A model generated the notes under the pieces. The model saw only the letters and a program-made list of their open reading frames with translations, did not search any database and was not told the origin of the DNA. From contig RPFO01000103.1 in the NCBI GenBank assembly GCA_009746045.1, positions 1,722,721 through 1,786,720 on the forward strand: a stretch of 64,000 nucleotides of DNA, written 5' to 3'. The position numbers were made by a program, and so were the translations under genes. The DNA is from Mesostigma viride (Eukaryota > Streptophyta > Mesostigmatophyceae > Mesostigmatales > Mesostigmataceae). This document shows, piece by piece, positions 1-20,970 of this stretch. Position 1 is the first letter of the stretch. Each line of letters starts with the position of its first letter.

Positions 1-1706
1 TTTGTGCTATTTGTGCTATTTATGCTGTTTGTGCTATTTGTGCTATTTGTGCTATTTATGCTGTTTGTGCTATTTGTGCTATTTGTGCTATTTGTGCTAT
101 TTGTGCTATTTGTGCTATTTGTGCTATTTGTGCTATTTGTGCTATTTGTGCTATTTGTTCTGTTTGTGCTCTTTGTGCTCTTTGTGCTCTTTGTGCTCTT
201 TGTGCTGTTTGTGCTGTTTGTGCTGTTGGTGCTGTTTATGTAGTTTGTGCTGTTTGTGCTGTTCGTGCTGTTTGTGCTGTTTGTGCTGTTTGTGCTGTTT
301 GTGCTGTTTGTGCTGTTTGTGCTGTTTGTGCTGTTTGTGCTGTTTGTGCTGTTTGTGCTGTTTGTGCTGTTTGTGCTGTTTGTGCTGTTTGTGCTGTTTG
401 TGCTGTTTGTGCTGTTTGTGCTGTTCGTGCTGTTTGTGGTGTTTGTGCTGTTTGTGCTGTTTGTGCTGTTCGTGCTGTTTGTGCTGTTCGTGCTGTTTGT
501 GCTGTTTGTGCTCTTTGTGCTGTTTGTGCTGTTTGTGCTGTTTGTGCTGTTTGTGCTGTTTGTGCTGTTTGTGCTGTTTGTGCTGTTTGTGCTGTTTGTG
601 CTGTTTGTGCTGTTCGCGATGTTCGCGCTGTTTGTGCTGTTTGTGCTGTTTGTGCTCTTTGTGCTCTTTGTGCTCTTTGTGCTCTTTGTGCTCTTTGTGC
701 TCTTTGTGCAATTTGTGCTATTTGTGCTATTTGTGCTATTTGTGCTCTTTGTGCTCTTTGTGCTCTTTGTGCTCTTTGTGCCATTTGTGCTGTTGGTGCT
801 GTTGGTGCTATTGGTGCTAGGTGTGCTATGTGTGCTATGTGTGCTATGTGTGCTATGTGTGCTATGTGTGCTATGTGTGCTATGTGTGCTAGGTGTGCTA
901 GGTGTGCTATGTGTGCTATGTGTGCTATGTGTGCTATGTGTGCTATGTGTGCTATGTGTGCTATGTGTGCTGTTCGCGCTGTTCGCGCTGTTCGCGCTGT
1001 TCGCGCTGTTTGTGCTGTTCGTGCTGTTTGTGCTGTTTGTGCTGTTTGTGCTGTTTGTGCTGTTTGTGCTGTTTGTGCTGTTTGTGCTGTTTGTGCTGTT
1101 TGTGCTGTTTGTGCTGTTTGTGCTGTTTGTGCTGTTCGTGCTGCTTGTGCTGTTCGCGCTGTTTGTGCTGTTTGTGCTGTTCGCGCTGTTCGCGCTGTTT
1201 GTGCTGTTTGTGCTGTTTGTGCTGTTCGTGCTGTTCGCGCTGTTTGTGCTGTTTGTGCTGTTCGTGCTGTTTGTGCTGTTTGTGCTGTTTGTGCTGTTCG
1301 CGCTGTTCGCGCTGTTCGTGCTGTTCGCGCTGTTCGCGCTGTTTGTGCTGTTTGTGCTGTTTGTGCTGTTTGTGCTGTTTGTGCCGTTTGTGCTGTTCGC
1401 GCTGTTTGTGCTGTTTGTGCTGTTTCTGCTGTTTGTGCTGTTTGTGCCGTTTGTGCTGTTCGTGCTGTTTGTGCTGTTTGTGCTGTTCGTGCTGTTCGCG
1501 CTGTTCGCGCTGTTTGTGCTGTTCGTGCTGTTTGTGCTGTTTGTGCTGTTTGTGCTGTTTGTGCTGTTCGCGCTGTTTGTGCTGTTCGTGCTGTTTGTGC
1601 TGTTTGTGCTGTTCGTGCTGTTCGTGCTGTTCGTGCTGTTCGTGCTGTTCGTGCTGTTCGTGCTGTTCGTGCTGTTCGTGCTGTTTGTGCTATTTGTGCT
1701 CGTGCA
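1..1706. repeat. 9-bp minisatellite, about 190 copies (TTLL intron)
   Basis: The stretch is an almost unbroken tandem array of a 9-mer close to TTTGTGCTG. It runs in zones: TTTGTGCTA at the start, then GTGCTC and GTGCTG blocks, a GTGTGCTAT block at about 819-965, and a TTCGCGCTG/TTTGTGCTG mixture up to about 1706. Because the period is a multiple of three and the unit has no stop, several frames stay open for hundreds of codons (Val-Leu-Phe, Cys-Ala-Val and similar). None of these has the character of a gene. The array ends about 165 bp before a TTLL exon, so it most likely lies in an intron of that gene. Confidence 0.95.
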
Positions 1707-1872
1707 TTCGTTCAAATTTTCTATATTTTCATTTAAAACTTGTGCCTCACACGTTTGACGGCTTGTCTGTACGTTTACACCACCTGCCTGCCTGGTTTGC
1801 TTCACCCCCCTGATGGTCTGTTTGTGCTGGCTTCCTCTCTGCCTGCTTCTGCTGGCATCTGCCACCCCGCAG

Positions 1873-10265
<8,393 letters not shown>

Positions 10266-10510
10266 GCGTGACTGCGTAGTGGAACTGAGTCATGGCAAAA
10301 GGAGCTCAACGTCCTGCTTGATTCTAAATGATTGGACTTATTGGCATCACGCGTGATGAGCCTCCCAAGCGTGCACTTTGGCAAGGAACCATTTACCAGT
10401 AAGGCGCGAGTAAGGCATTTGCAGCCCATGTAGATGACCCCCCCAAGGGTCTTATGGGAATGCTTGTAATGCTGCGGCAAACAGACTGACTCGGGCTGAA
10501 GAGCCCGCAC
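10266..10510. other. 3' flank of the TTLL gene
   Basis: About 245 bp between the TTLL stop and the retroposon. This is presumably 3' UTR and intergenic sequence. I see no gene in it. Confidence 0.5.
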
Positions 10511-10959
10511 TTGTACCATTAACTAATTAATTAATTAATTAAACACGTGCTCCCGTTGGGGAGTCACGGAGCACCAAAGTGCTGTTAATCCCTGTGTGTG
10601 CACAACAGGACAAATGGCAGAGACCCCCATTCTCCCTCATGCCAAAGGCATGCCACAGCTGCACTCGGACATGCTAAACTGTGTGTAAACGATCCGGCAA
10701 TCTGTGGGTGCAATAAGACCCATGTGAGCATGGCATAACAAGGAGCGTGGGCAAGTAATCTGATCATAGCCAGGACGTAGCATGGCTGACAAGGACTAAG
10801 CCAAGGCTATGGCTGGTTGTGTACCGTGCGTTAGCGGTGCACGTGACTAGGTATGTTGGCACAGCTAGGCAAACATTCTAAGCATGGCTGCCGTAGCGGC
10901 AGTGACTACCAATGGATACGAGCAAGGGCTATTGCAAGCTATGCTATATTGTACCATTA
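10511..10959 (-). mobile_element. Retroposon, about 430 bp, with 11-bp target duplication and 3' hairpin plus TTAA tail
   Basis: An 11-bp direct repeat TTGTACCATTA stands at 10511-10521 and again at 10949-10959. The insert reads on the - strand: about 375 bp of body, then a hairpin-forming end (GTGCTCCGTGACTCCCCAAC plus GGGAGCAC, 10546-10573), then a (TTAATTAA)n tail at 10524-10544. A long target duplication together with a simple-sequence tail is the signature of target-primed reverse transcription. A closely similar copy lies at 57835-58255, and the hairpin and tail recur at the 3' end of the LINE fragment at 51476-51527. There is no ORF, so it is a SINE-like element or a 5'-truncated LINE 3' end. 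I did not recognise an internal pol III promoter. Confidence 0.8.
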
Positions 10960-11858
10960 GCTAGCTCAGTTTCGTTCATTCATTTTTTCTTTTTGAGGTT
11001 TCGGCCAAGGGGCATTCCCACATACGCAGGTACATGGTGAGAAAAGCAACACTGGACGCATGCATGCCAACTCCATTGCGTGGATGTGTACAACTTATGC
11101 TGGCATTGTGCGCTCAATAGTTACATACTGCTGTCCAGTCACTAATGTAGAGCAGCCTGGCCAAACTGTGCCACATGCAAATCCCTACAGTGGCTGGTAA
11201 ACAAGCAGAGCTTCCCAGAGTCATGCATGCATTTTTTTTGTTCATATAGTTGTCATTATAACTCAAATACACTACCAAAATATACTATCAAAAGCAGAGC
11301 TGCACATGTAATGGAATGAGGCACAATTTGAACATTATGCCTTCACGTGACATGCATGATGGCATGCATGAATGCACAAGAAACAATCAATGAAGCACCA
11401 TGGATTCCTGTAAGCACTTGGCAGCGCTTCTTTGTCTCCCAAAGCTCACTAGCTGGCCAAAGAAAAAAATGGTAGAGCTGAAGTCAGCTACTCCTGAAAT
11501 GGCAACAACAGCACTAAACACAATAACAAGAGATAAATTATTTACACAGCCATATGTTGTGGCAACAACACAGTCCTGTGGCAACTCAGCGTAAGGCCAC
11601 CGTGCGCACCCATGCAGCCCCAGGCATGTTGTGCGAGGACTTCAAAGAATGTTTATATAGAACACGCCAGATGCTGTCCACCAATGGCAGCAATCGTGCT
11701 GTCCAAAAAATAGCTTGACTTGCATCACACACTCGGCCACCCAGCATACAGGCACTGGCGTGTTCTAATAATAATAAGGCATTTGAATAAAATAACACAC
11801 TACTGCCCAACAAATCGGTTCCTTGTGATCGGGTCAAAAACAACCCAAGGAAACACAT
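10960..11858. other. Intergenic space between convergent genes
   Basis: No coding exon is recognisable. The sequence probably includes the 3' UTR of the minus-strand kinase, immediately below 11859. Short ORFs here have no protein-like composition. Confidence 0.5.
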
Positions 11859-14800
11859 CTAAGCGTTTACAAGAGCGGGCAGGGCCAGGTGAGGGCCACT
11901 GCTGCCAGAGTTACCAGGATGCCATCTTCCCGGCGGGGCACCATGCCCATACAACAGGGGCTCCTGGGGCTGGGCAACAGCCCTAGCCAGGATTTCGGCG
12001 GAAGGGGGCGCAACAGAGCCCGCTTGCTGGGTCGGGCGCTCACTCGGCATCATAGCAGCCAGACTCTTTATAGGCTTGCTGTCAGTGTCAGCCGAGGGGG
12101 ACTTCCTACTGGCATCCCTGATTGCAAACACCCGCAACCTGCGCCGCTCGCCAGGTGTCCGCACCTGGGCGGCCGCCATCCCCTCCCCCTCCCTCCCCCT
12201 CCCCCCGCTCGCAATTAATGTCTCGCGAACTCCGGTGAGTACGTCCCTCGCGCTCAGCGCGGACACCACCTGCGGCTCCTCCGCTGTGGCGGCCACAGAT
12301 TTCTCCCCCGTGGCGGCGACCTTGCTGGCAGCCTGGCCATGCAATGGCTTCTTCCCATCGGCCGCAGCTACGGGGATCGGCTTTGGCGCTGACGCGTTCC
12401 TCACGATGGATGGACCAACATCCCTGCAGGCGGTAGGCAGATCTCCCAGGGCCTGTCCCGCGTCTTCAGCCGCTTGAGTGACCGCACAGGGAACTTGCTG
12501 TTGTGCGGGTCCAGCGACGCTGCTGTCCTCTAGATCATACACGGTGTCGTACGAGCTCCAGAGCGTGTCCACATCCTCTTCGGGCTCGGAACCCGAGTCG
12601 TCACTTGGGTCGACCCCATTGCGCATGTCCTCGAGGGCCTTTATTACGCTGGTGCCAGGCACCCCACGACGTGTACTTGTCCCCCCAGCACGTGAGGGCA
12701 TTGGTGGCCAAGTCGGAGGCATTGCTGGCCCGATCGGGTCATTCGACCCGCCATTGCTGGTCTCGCCATTGGTCTCACTGTCTGCAAGGAAACTACTCAC
12801 GTCGGTATGATTGCTGTTTAATGCCATGTTGACCGTCGACCGGACTATGCCCCTGGGCACACCTGCATTCCGCGCCGCAGCGGGGGTCGTGGGTGCGCTG
12901 GCGGCCGTCACCTGGCGCTGCGGAGTCTTGACATCGCCGGCCGAGTGGCGGGTCGGGACAAGAGCAAAGCTTGGCGGCGACGATACCGGAGATGTCATGG
13001 GAGCGAGCGAGTGCACGTTGGGGACCGATTCGACTCTGTGCATGCCGCCGGGGCTCGCCCCAGGTCCAGGGTGGATGCCATCACCTTGATCATCTGGTAC
13101 AGGCTCCTCCTGCTGGGCCTTGGCAAGGCCTGATGTGACGCGGATATGCACACTCACGTCGGTGGCGTTGCGCGTCCATAGGACAAGTGTCCCCGGGTGC
13201 GAGCCCACCACGGCCCTCGCCGCTGCCGTCGTGTTGTATGACGGCACCCTGCTGGACCGGAGCCCCCTGCGGGACACCCTGGCCGCCTCGGCGAGCAGCT
13301 CCGGGCAGTACTTTGTCACCCACGGGTGGTAGAGGAGGTCCGACGCGGACGCGCGCGAGTGGGGCACCTTGCGCAGCGCCCAAGTGATGAACGCGATGGC
13401 CTCGGGGGACAGGTGGCGCGGCCACACGCCCTTGATGGGCACATCAGTCCACAGGATGAGTGCGGCGGTCTGGTTCTGGGAGTTGACCTCAAAGGGGGGG
13501 GAACCGGTGAGCATCTCGTAGGCGAGCACGCCGACGGCCCACGTGTCGACCTTGCATGTGTATGGGGTCGGCTGGAACAGAGCCTCGGCGGCGACCTTGC
13601 CGTTGAGCTTGTGCGTTCCTTGGCTGAGCAGCACCTCTGCGATAGCAGCAGCAGCAGCATGAAATTCAGGACAAAGGGGCCGCCGGCACAAAACAGGCAA
13701 GCCGGCATGCAAGGAGATAAGTAATATTTATTGCCTTAGTCCTTGATTATCAAGCAGCACCTGAGTCTGCGTGGGAGCAAACGGGCATTATGATGATGAT
13801 GGGCGAGCCAGCAAAAAGGCTCGGAAAAACTACTAAGGCATCAGGACCTTGTGGCCGGCCGGGTCCTGGACTGGGCAGCGCATCGGCATATCGGACCTGG
13901 CTGGGCCCACAATTCGTAACAACTGAGCACTTATAAAAGACAACAACATCTTTGGCCACTTGGGCCCCATGGCACCAAGCAAGCTGATGTAGAAGGTTGC
14001 CGGCACGCTTTCCAAACTTCCTTCGCCTGGCATATCTCCCTAGCGACCTACCAGGTCAGCCCCGTGAGGGACCATGCAAGATTTGGGCACGCACCGATGC
14101 GGATTGCTGTCAGTGGTACAATACATTATTACCCCAAAAGCTTGGTATAGCCTCAATGATGCTTCTGCAGTAGCAATGCTGTGAAACTGCGTGATGCCCC
14201 TGCCTTGTTTGGCAAAGTTCACTATCATTATTACTATGATGATAATGATGATGATGATTACAATTATTATTATCGTTATCATTATCATTATCATCATTAT
14301 TATGATTATGATTATGATTATCATTATGATTATCATGATCATGATCATGATCATTATTTTTATTTATTATTTCAAAAGAACGATGTAAATCTATTTACAT
14401 AAACTAAAAGTCGCTGCATGCACTGGGCTTGCCGCGGTCAATCCACCTGCAGCTACAGCAGGGGGGTGTCAGTAGGGGCTGACAGTACGATGTGAAAGAA
14501 ACATATCATGCATTGATAGTTGGCAGCCCACTTGACAGTTTGTACTGCGTGAGTCTCCCAACGGGGGCGCGGGAATGAATGAGTGAAACTTTGTTAATTT
14601 GATATTCATACACTAGTAGTACTATGTAATGGAATGGAATGTCTAATCGTGCTGGCAGTGTGTCTAGTCACCATCATCAGTTCAGGGAACAGCAGTCCAG
14701 CGTGCCAAACAGCAACCACTGATGGTAGTTATACTAAACAAATATTACGATACCATCACGCAACATCTTCAGCTCTCACCAGGGGACATGTAATCCAGCG

Positions 14801-17800
14801 TGCCAATCCGCTCCGTTGGCGACTCCTCCAAAAAATTAATGGCCAGCCCAAAGTCACCCAGCCGGGGGTGGCCCCCGCCGTCCACAAAAATGTTCTCCGG
14901 CTTGACATCTGCAATGCCATGATCGCATGAATGCAAGGACTTTATTCTTAGAAAAAAGGTAGCGATTTTTCGCAACTGGAGTCGGCATTTTTCTTTGATG
15001 TATGTAGATATCTGAACTCTTGAAACTCGCTCAACACGACGAAGTCAAGGCAACAGCAAGTGTTATCCAGATACACCCAGAAAAGGCACTCCGACAGGCT
15101 CGTTGCAGACGTGTCAAGGGATGGCTAAATTCCTGCAGGAAGGGTCGCACTAGAACCGTAGTAGTCATAGTCAAACCATGCATGGAGCTCGCATGACGCT
15201 GCATTTCCTCTCAAGGGCTGCCAGCTAATAATGATAAAGGCTATGGTTTTCAAAAGCATGCGCATGCCGCCATGATGGAAGTTTCTGCCTCACACATAAA
15301 CCCTTCTAGAGTCCAGGGTGAACAGTATTTTATGTACTGAAGCCTCAGCTAGCAGCCGCTAGTCCTTGGTTACGCAGGGCACTCACATTGCTTGCATGCC
15401 ATCCTCAGCGCCCTCATCGACACCGCTTGCTAGTTCTATTAGCTTGTAACTTTGCTTTGGTGCTGCCAGGGTTAGTTCTGCGTAAGTATAATGGGCTAGT
15501 ATGGCATGCCCACGAAAGCCTTGAGGTCACCTCGGTCCATGATATAGCCTTTTATCAATGCACCAATAAGGTGTCCATTCTAGTTAGTTACATGCCAAAT
15601 ATGGTGCTGAGGCAGCTGTAACTGACTGCCATGCACAATAATGTGCCCACCTAGCTGACAATCAGAATGGTAACATGCCCAATCCTTATGGTAGCTCATC
15701 CTCACCTCGGTGCATGATGCCCCTCGCATGCACGCGCACAAGGCATTGGAGCAGTGGCGCCAGCACAAGCGGCACGAGCACTTCCTCTGGGACGCGCTTG
15801 CCCGATTCCTTGAGCACGGCCAGCAGGTCACCGCCCTGGCAGTACTCCTGCACCAGGTAGACGCCGTCCACGTCCTCAAACGTGCCATACAGGTGGCAGA
15901 TGGAGGCCACGCCGCTGCGGCCGGGGGCATGCAAGCATAATGATACTAGAATATTAGTGTTGCTCATAATTCAAATACCAAGCATGTAAGAGTTACTGTC
16001 ATGTCCCGGCTGGATCCTGTATAGTCCCTATGCGCATCTGAACGACTGGTGCCTGAAGTACTTTGGCGATTTTCCACATCATGTGCGCCAAATTGTTTCC
16101 GGCTGCCAGCACGTGGCGTCTTTTCCGGCAGTGCTGACTGTACTGTCTGTGCAGTGTGCCGCCGGCTGTTGGCTTTTGCCAACCGTTGCACCGACGTGCT
16201 GCAATATCTTGTATTTATCTTTGCACTAAGTGCAGCTTTTGTTGGACATTTGGGAGCATGGCCTGGCGCTGTCAACGTGATGACTGACATGACCTATTGA
16301 TGGTAGCTCCATGAGGGTGATTCCTCGTGTTAAATGGCGGGAGAGCGATCGCAGCAGTGGTGCTTACAACTGGACACTCGATCTCAGGCTGCTAGGAACA
16401 ACTGCCCTGATCACGCGAGTTTGTTCTTAGCTGGACCGTCCAGGTCTCGATGAACCTTAGCCAGCCATAATTTCGAACATATGTAACGGGTACACATATC
16501 CACATCCCATTCATGAATCCGTCATCCTGAATAAGTCAATGACAAACGCGGATAAGAAACAGCAGACCGTCGAGCTACCATGGTCCGGCCGATCTTTCCA
16601 GATCGTTTTCTGCCCTGCGCTGGTAATGGCTCCGTGATGGATATAGTTACTGCATGTAGCGACTCATAGATAAGATCCATGGAGGTCATGCAGACTCAAA
16701 GATGGCAGATGCCAGGAGCTAGGTCATGCCACTGCAGGGGCGTAAAAATCATGTTACGAACCGGCAGCAGTATATAGTTTCATGTTGCAGAAATGCATGG
16801 CAGATGGAGGTGAAGCCGCTGCAGTCTACATGAGCCTGCGTCTGTGGGTGCTAGGCTTATAATATGAAATTATGCCTATAAGTGCATCCAATCTTGAACA
16901 GGGAACAGTACTTAACAAATTGCACCAGCTTTGATTGATTCCCACCACCAAAGTACGTCACTTAGGCAACAGGTACAACCCAATTTGCATATTGCAGTGA
17001 CAAACACACGTCGCACGTGACCCAATTAATGTTTCTACCACTAAAATTGATGCAGCTAGCACATAAAAGCACAATCCAATCAGTTGTGCAGAAAATGATT
17101 TCAAGCTAGGCACGCAGCCAGGTTACGAAATCTACCACGTCAGCGCATGATGCGAGAACGGCTCCTTTCTTACCGCAGCGATCTGAGAAGCTTGACCTCT
17201 CGTCGGATATTTTTCTTCAAGACTTCCGTCACCGCCGGCGGCATCGAATTTAGCAGCAGCCGCTTGTACTTCTTGATGGCAAAGACCAGCCCCGTGTCCT
17301 TACACTTGGCAGACCAGACCACAGACAGGCGGCCGCACCCAATCTCCTTGAGATCTCGAAAATTGGCCAGGCTCTTCCAAGGGCCAAAGTCTGTGACAAT
17401 TCTCTGGATCATTGGTGCAACAGTACATGCACACATCATGGCCCGGCCAAAGTTAATTGCATCATCGGGCATGCATGCAGCCGGCACCTAGATATACGCA
17501 GGTAAAATTACTAAGCCGCATACATATTCACTGAACAAGAGTGTAGTAATTTGATAGACTAGAACAGGTTCATTATAATCAAAAGTCAAAGAAGAAGGCT
17601 GGTAACATAAGAAAATACGTTCAGTATTAAGCTGGCATCATCATCTCAGTGTGGTGCATGCCCCATGCATGCACTCAGCATACTCTGTCAACATCCACTG
17701 ATTCCACTCCCCCATAAATGTCTTGTGTAAGATACATTATTATAATATATACATTTCTTTATGTTAGACATATATAAAAAAATTGTAATTACTTACATCA

Positions 17801-19512
17801 GATTGAAGGCACCCAATCAAACATAACCAATTAGCCAACGCTAACAAGAGATACCACGTATTAGACATATATTAGATATATTATATTAGACAAAATATAT
17901 CTTATCTTATAAACAGGGTCAGGGCGTGCACCAAGCAAAAGGCCGTGCGATGGTCATCTCAGTGTGGTGCACGCCCCATGCATGCACTCAGCAAACTCCG
18001 TCCATTGTCATCCACTCCCCCATACATGTCTTGTGTCTTAGATACATTTTTTATGTTAGACATAATAATATCTAATATCTTATATTAGACAAAATATATC
18101 TTAATATCTTATACATGACATGTCTACTACCTGACATTCTATAATCTTACTCAACATTGTTACTTAAGTTGGCTACCTGTACATATACAGGGTCAGGGCA
18201 TACGTGCACCAAGCAAAAGGTCATGCAATGGCCAGAACACGAGTTAGAGAATGCTTCTCAGAACTGCCTGCCAGACACGGCTGCGAGTTTTGAATAGTGT
18301 GACAACTGACAGTGCAGCATGAATTAAGCAGCCATGCGCAGACTGTAACTGCTGGCCAGTGTCCTAGTTGGCGTGCCCTAAGTGCGTTACTGTGACTGTA
18401 TAGATGTCAGGTGGAGTCTACATGGCGCTGGCCACGCATATTGACCTGTTGCTCCGACTGCTACAAACTGTCTATACTCAGAGTATAGAGCCGACGATAT
18501 GATTAGTAATTAAACGGGCGTAATTGGCTGCGTAAGGCTTAGATTTTCTGAACAGTCACGCGTTACCAGTTGCGCACTAGCTACGCAATGTGCCACACAT
18601 AACATAAATGTAACTTGCTGTGGACTGAAAAAATATTTTAGACATCTCATTGAAAGACAGGGCTGCTCAAACAGGAAAACGTTATCATTCTTGTAGCTAC
18701 ACACAAGCTAGAAGCCCCCATTAGACCAGCTATACAATATACTACACTGCACAATTATTTGCACACAGATTCCAAGTTTTACCAGTCAACATGATGACAT
18801 CGATCTTCATGTCTTGGCCATGCAGGATGCTCCGACGGGTACATTAATTAAACCCTCGTACTGACCTTAGTAATTCTGCTTGTGACATGCAGTCAACAAA
18901 CAGTAAACGATCGCGGAGCTAAGGTGCTTGCCCCAATTACCAGCTACGCATGATACGTAATTTAGAAAGGTCATAGTGAAATAATGTAAAAAGAGATAAT
19001 ACTGACATATTTGTCGGGGACGGCCTGGGGGGGCGGCCCATGTCGTGGCTCTGCAGGACAAGGCATAATAATAACGATGCAGATGCATGCAATTTATAGC
19101 GCGAAAATTGAGGTCAGTCCTGTTTCTACTATATATACTAGCATATCATTGTGGGCACGCCATATATGTAACGATCATACACACTAATCACAATCATAAT
19201 AGTCATACATGCAATTCAAGAGACTTACTTTGTACGCTGACAATTAAGCGCGACTTTAGCGGCGGCGGAATCAGGTTGGACATGGACCTTGAGTGCACCA
19301 TGTGGCAATTAAGCGGCCCGTCAGACTTTGAGAGCTTGCCATGATTGTTGTCTCCACTGCCATCCGAGGGGGAGTGTGATGATGGCTGCCTGTCGCCAGC
19401 CCCCACGTCACCCGCACAACTTGTAGTATTATGATTAGCAGAAGTGGACGGGCCAGAATGCCATGAAGACGTGCTCGCGGATGCAGCTGCCTTGGACCTG
19501 ATTCCGAAAAAC
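11859..19512 (-). CDS. Aurora-like Ser/Thr protein kinase with long disordered C-terminal tail, 5 exons seen
   Basis: Exons in transcript order: 19512-19229, 17390-17174, 15914-15706, 14908-14780 and 13636-11859 (TAG stop). Phases agree at each join and give 871 residues without a certain start. The kinase domain is complete. Glycine loop GCGRLSVVW is at about residues 112-120; AIKK has the ATP-binding Lys at about 134. REVKLLRSL holds the helix-C Glu; LYGTFEDVDGVYLVQEYCQG is the hinge region. HRDVKPEN has the catalytic Asp at about 237, GDFGLA the metal-binding Asp at about 255. GTLDYMSPE carries SPE for the usual APE, and KVDTWAVGVLAYEMLTGSPPFE ends the core; several of these elements are assembled across introns. 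GTLDYM.PE with VD.WAVGVLAYE is typical of Aurora-like kinases in green algae. The tail (about residues 390-871) is rich in Ala, Pro, Ser, Thr and is probably disordered. The first exon is weaker, and a further 5' exon is needed; a stretch at about 20010-20110 (RSMTKKDSVLWYEKRLQIFQ) is a candidate but I could not phase it. Confidence 0.85.
14224..14360. repeat. AT-rich low-complexity tract (ATTATT/GAT) in kinase intron
   Basis: Imperfect runs of ATTATTATGATTATGAT-type triplets and hexamers, ending in three or four ATGATC units. It lies inside the intron 13637-14779. The Met-Ile-rich ORFs on both strands are artefacts of this composition. Confidence 0.85.
17640..18233. repeat. Diverged tandem duplication of about 280-315 bp in kinase 5' intron
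   Basis: A unit starting TCATCTCAGTGTGGTGCA and ending ACCAAGCAAAAGG(C/T)C(G/A)TGC(G/A)ATGG occurs at about 17640-17953 and again at about 17954-18233. Shared blocks include CGCCCCATGCATGCACTCAG, CCCCCATA.ATGTCTTGTGT, and AT-rich ATATTAGACA(A/T)A runs. The copies differ by many substitutions and indels, so the duplication is old. Confidence 0.75.
18234..19228. other. Rest of kinase 5' intron, no feature recognised
   Basis: AT-rich, non-repetitive sequence between the duplication and the first recognised kinase exon. Short minus-strand ORFs at 18510-18704 and 18867-19088 have no kinase-like content and no convincing splice sites. Confidence 0.5.
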
Positions 19513-20970
19513 CTGTGCAAGTTAATTAGTTGCATGTGGACAGGCGAGGCAAGCTGCAGGGGAGACGGTTAGCTAGCTATAGAGTCAAGCATGCAGTTTT
19601 GCCAAGTCTGCAGTGATTCTCACCAAATTCACTACCAAGGTAGCCTGCACTTAAGCTGCTTTATAACAGTACCTGCACAACTGACGCAAGGGCAAACTCA
19701 TTTGGTGAAAGTATTCTAGTTCTGCCCCCCCCAAAAATCCTATCCTGCACAATAATTACCCATCGAACTAAAAGCACATTCCAACAAGAAAGCGCAGCAC
19801 CACTATGAACTTAATTAATGGGGAGTTTGGCAGCCAACCCGGCACACCCAAAGGCACATCGCTGTCATCCACCGGCATCCAAGTTTGAGGCATAATTTCT
19901 GCCTGCGCGTTCCTCTAATAATTGTCAACAGATTAGTTAATATATTTAAACTGTTATTATAATAACATAAATGGGCGGCAAGCTACCCAGCAAATAATGT
20001 ATAAATTGCTTGACTGAAATATCTGCAGGCGCTTCTCGTACCACAAAACGGAATCCTTTTTCGTCATGGAGCGCTGAAGACCCTGGACGTCGTGAATATC
20101 CGAGCGAAGAAAATTGATTTTGTGTGCTCTAAGTACGTATAAATCGATCGACCGCGACCAGCTTCGCGATCGCGGACGACGTGAAGCAGCTGCACGCACG
20201 CGCAAGGGCGCCGGTGCAATGCCTAACTGTAAGTAATTGCAAGAAATCCTAACAGCAGCTGGCGCGCGCGGCTTCAACTGCGACCAAGCTCGAAATTATT
20301 CTTGGACTGCAGCCCTTTGTAAGCAATTATCTTCAGTGAAGAAATAGCTAATTGCCAGCAGCTCATGTACTGAAATGTGCTTCATGACCAAGTTCATTCG
20401 GTATTCAGCTGACACCTCTTCGCTCGGTACGCGACGTACGCGTACGTCCGGCGCCATAAACAATATCGACAATGATGCCGATCGCGATCAGGCTGACTGT
20501 AGCCAGCCCGGCCGGCCGGCCGCCCGTCCGACAGCATCCGCAGCTGGCGCTGAGGTTCGCAAATTAGACGTGAAGTCACTGGTTGAATAAAAACAAACAG
20601 CGAATCGAGTACGTACTACCTCAGCGGCCCTGTAAACGTGCAAAAATTAACGAAATGCGATCGAAGTACTAATGTTTGGAGCTCATGGGCCGGCGCATAA
20701 CAATATGAGCGCGCGCCCGCCATATCTTTTTTGTGTAAAGGCGCATTAGTCGACGAAAACAGCTTGAAAGCTTGCAGGCTCCATGCATACGTACGGCCGG
20801 CAATCGGCATGAATTCAATTCAGCCCGTGGCTTTATTTACGGGCTAATAAGAACGCGAGCGCTGAAGATATTCAGCGAAAACTCGACGTGCGTCATGAAA
20901 TGCAGGCACGACTGCGTCGGACAGATCACGTACATACGCGTACCGTCATCTGGATAATATCGTGCTCTGA
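19513..20970. other. Putative kinase 5' region and divergent intergenic sequence
   Basis: Probably contains the true start of the kinase gene on the - strand. Around 20010-20110 a minus-strand reading DIHDVQGLQRSMTKKDSVLW then YEKRLQIFQ has balanced amino acid use and could be an exon, but I found no donor that gives the phase required by the exon at 19512. The remainder is CpG-containing sequence without an assignable feature. Confidence 0.35.

Noticed and set aside
247-1758. 503-codon ORF of Val-Leu-Phe repeats, and related frames on both strands
   Set aside because: Produced by a stop-free 9-bp satellite; no unique sequence, lies in an intron next to a TTLL exon.
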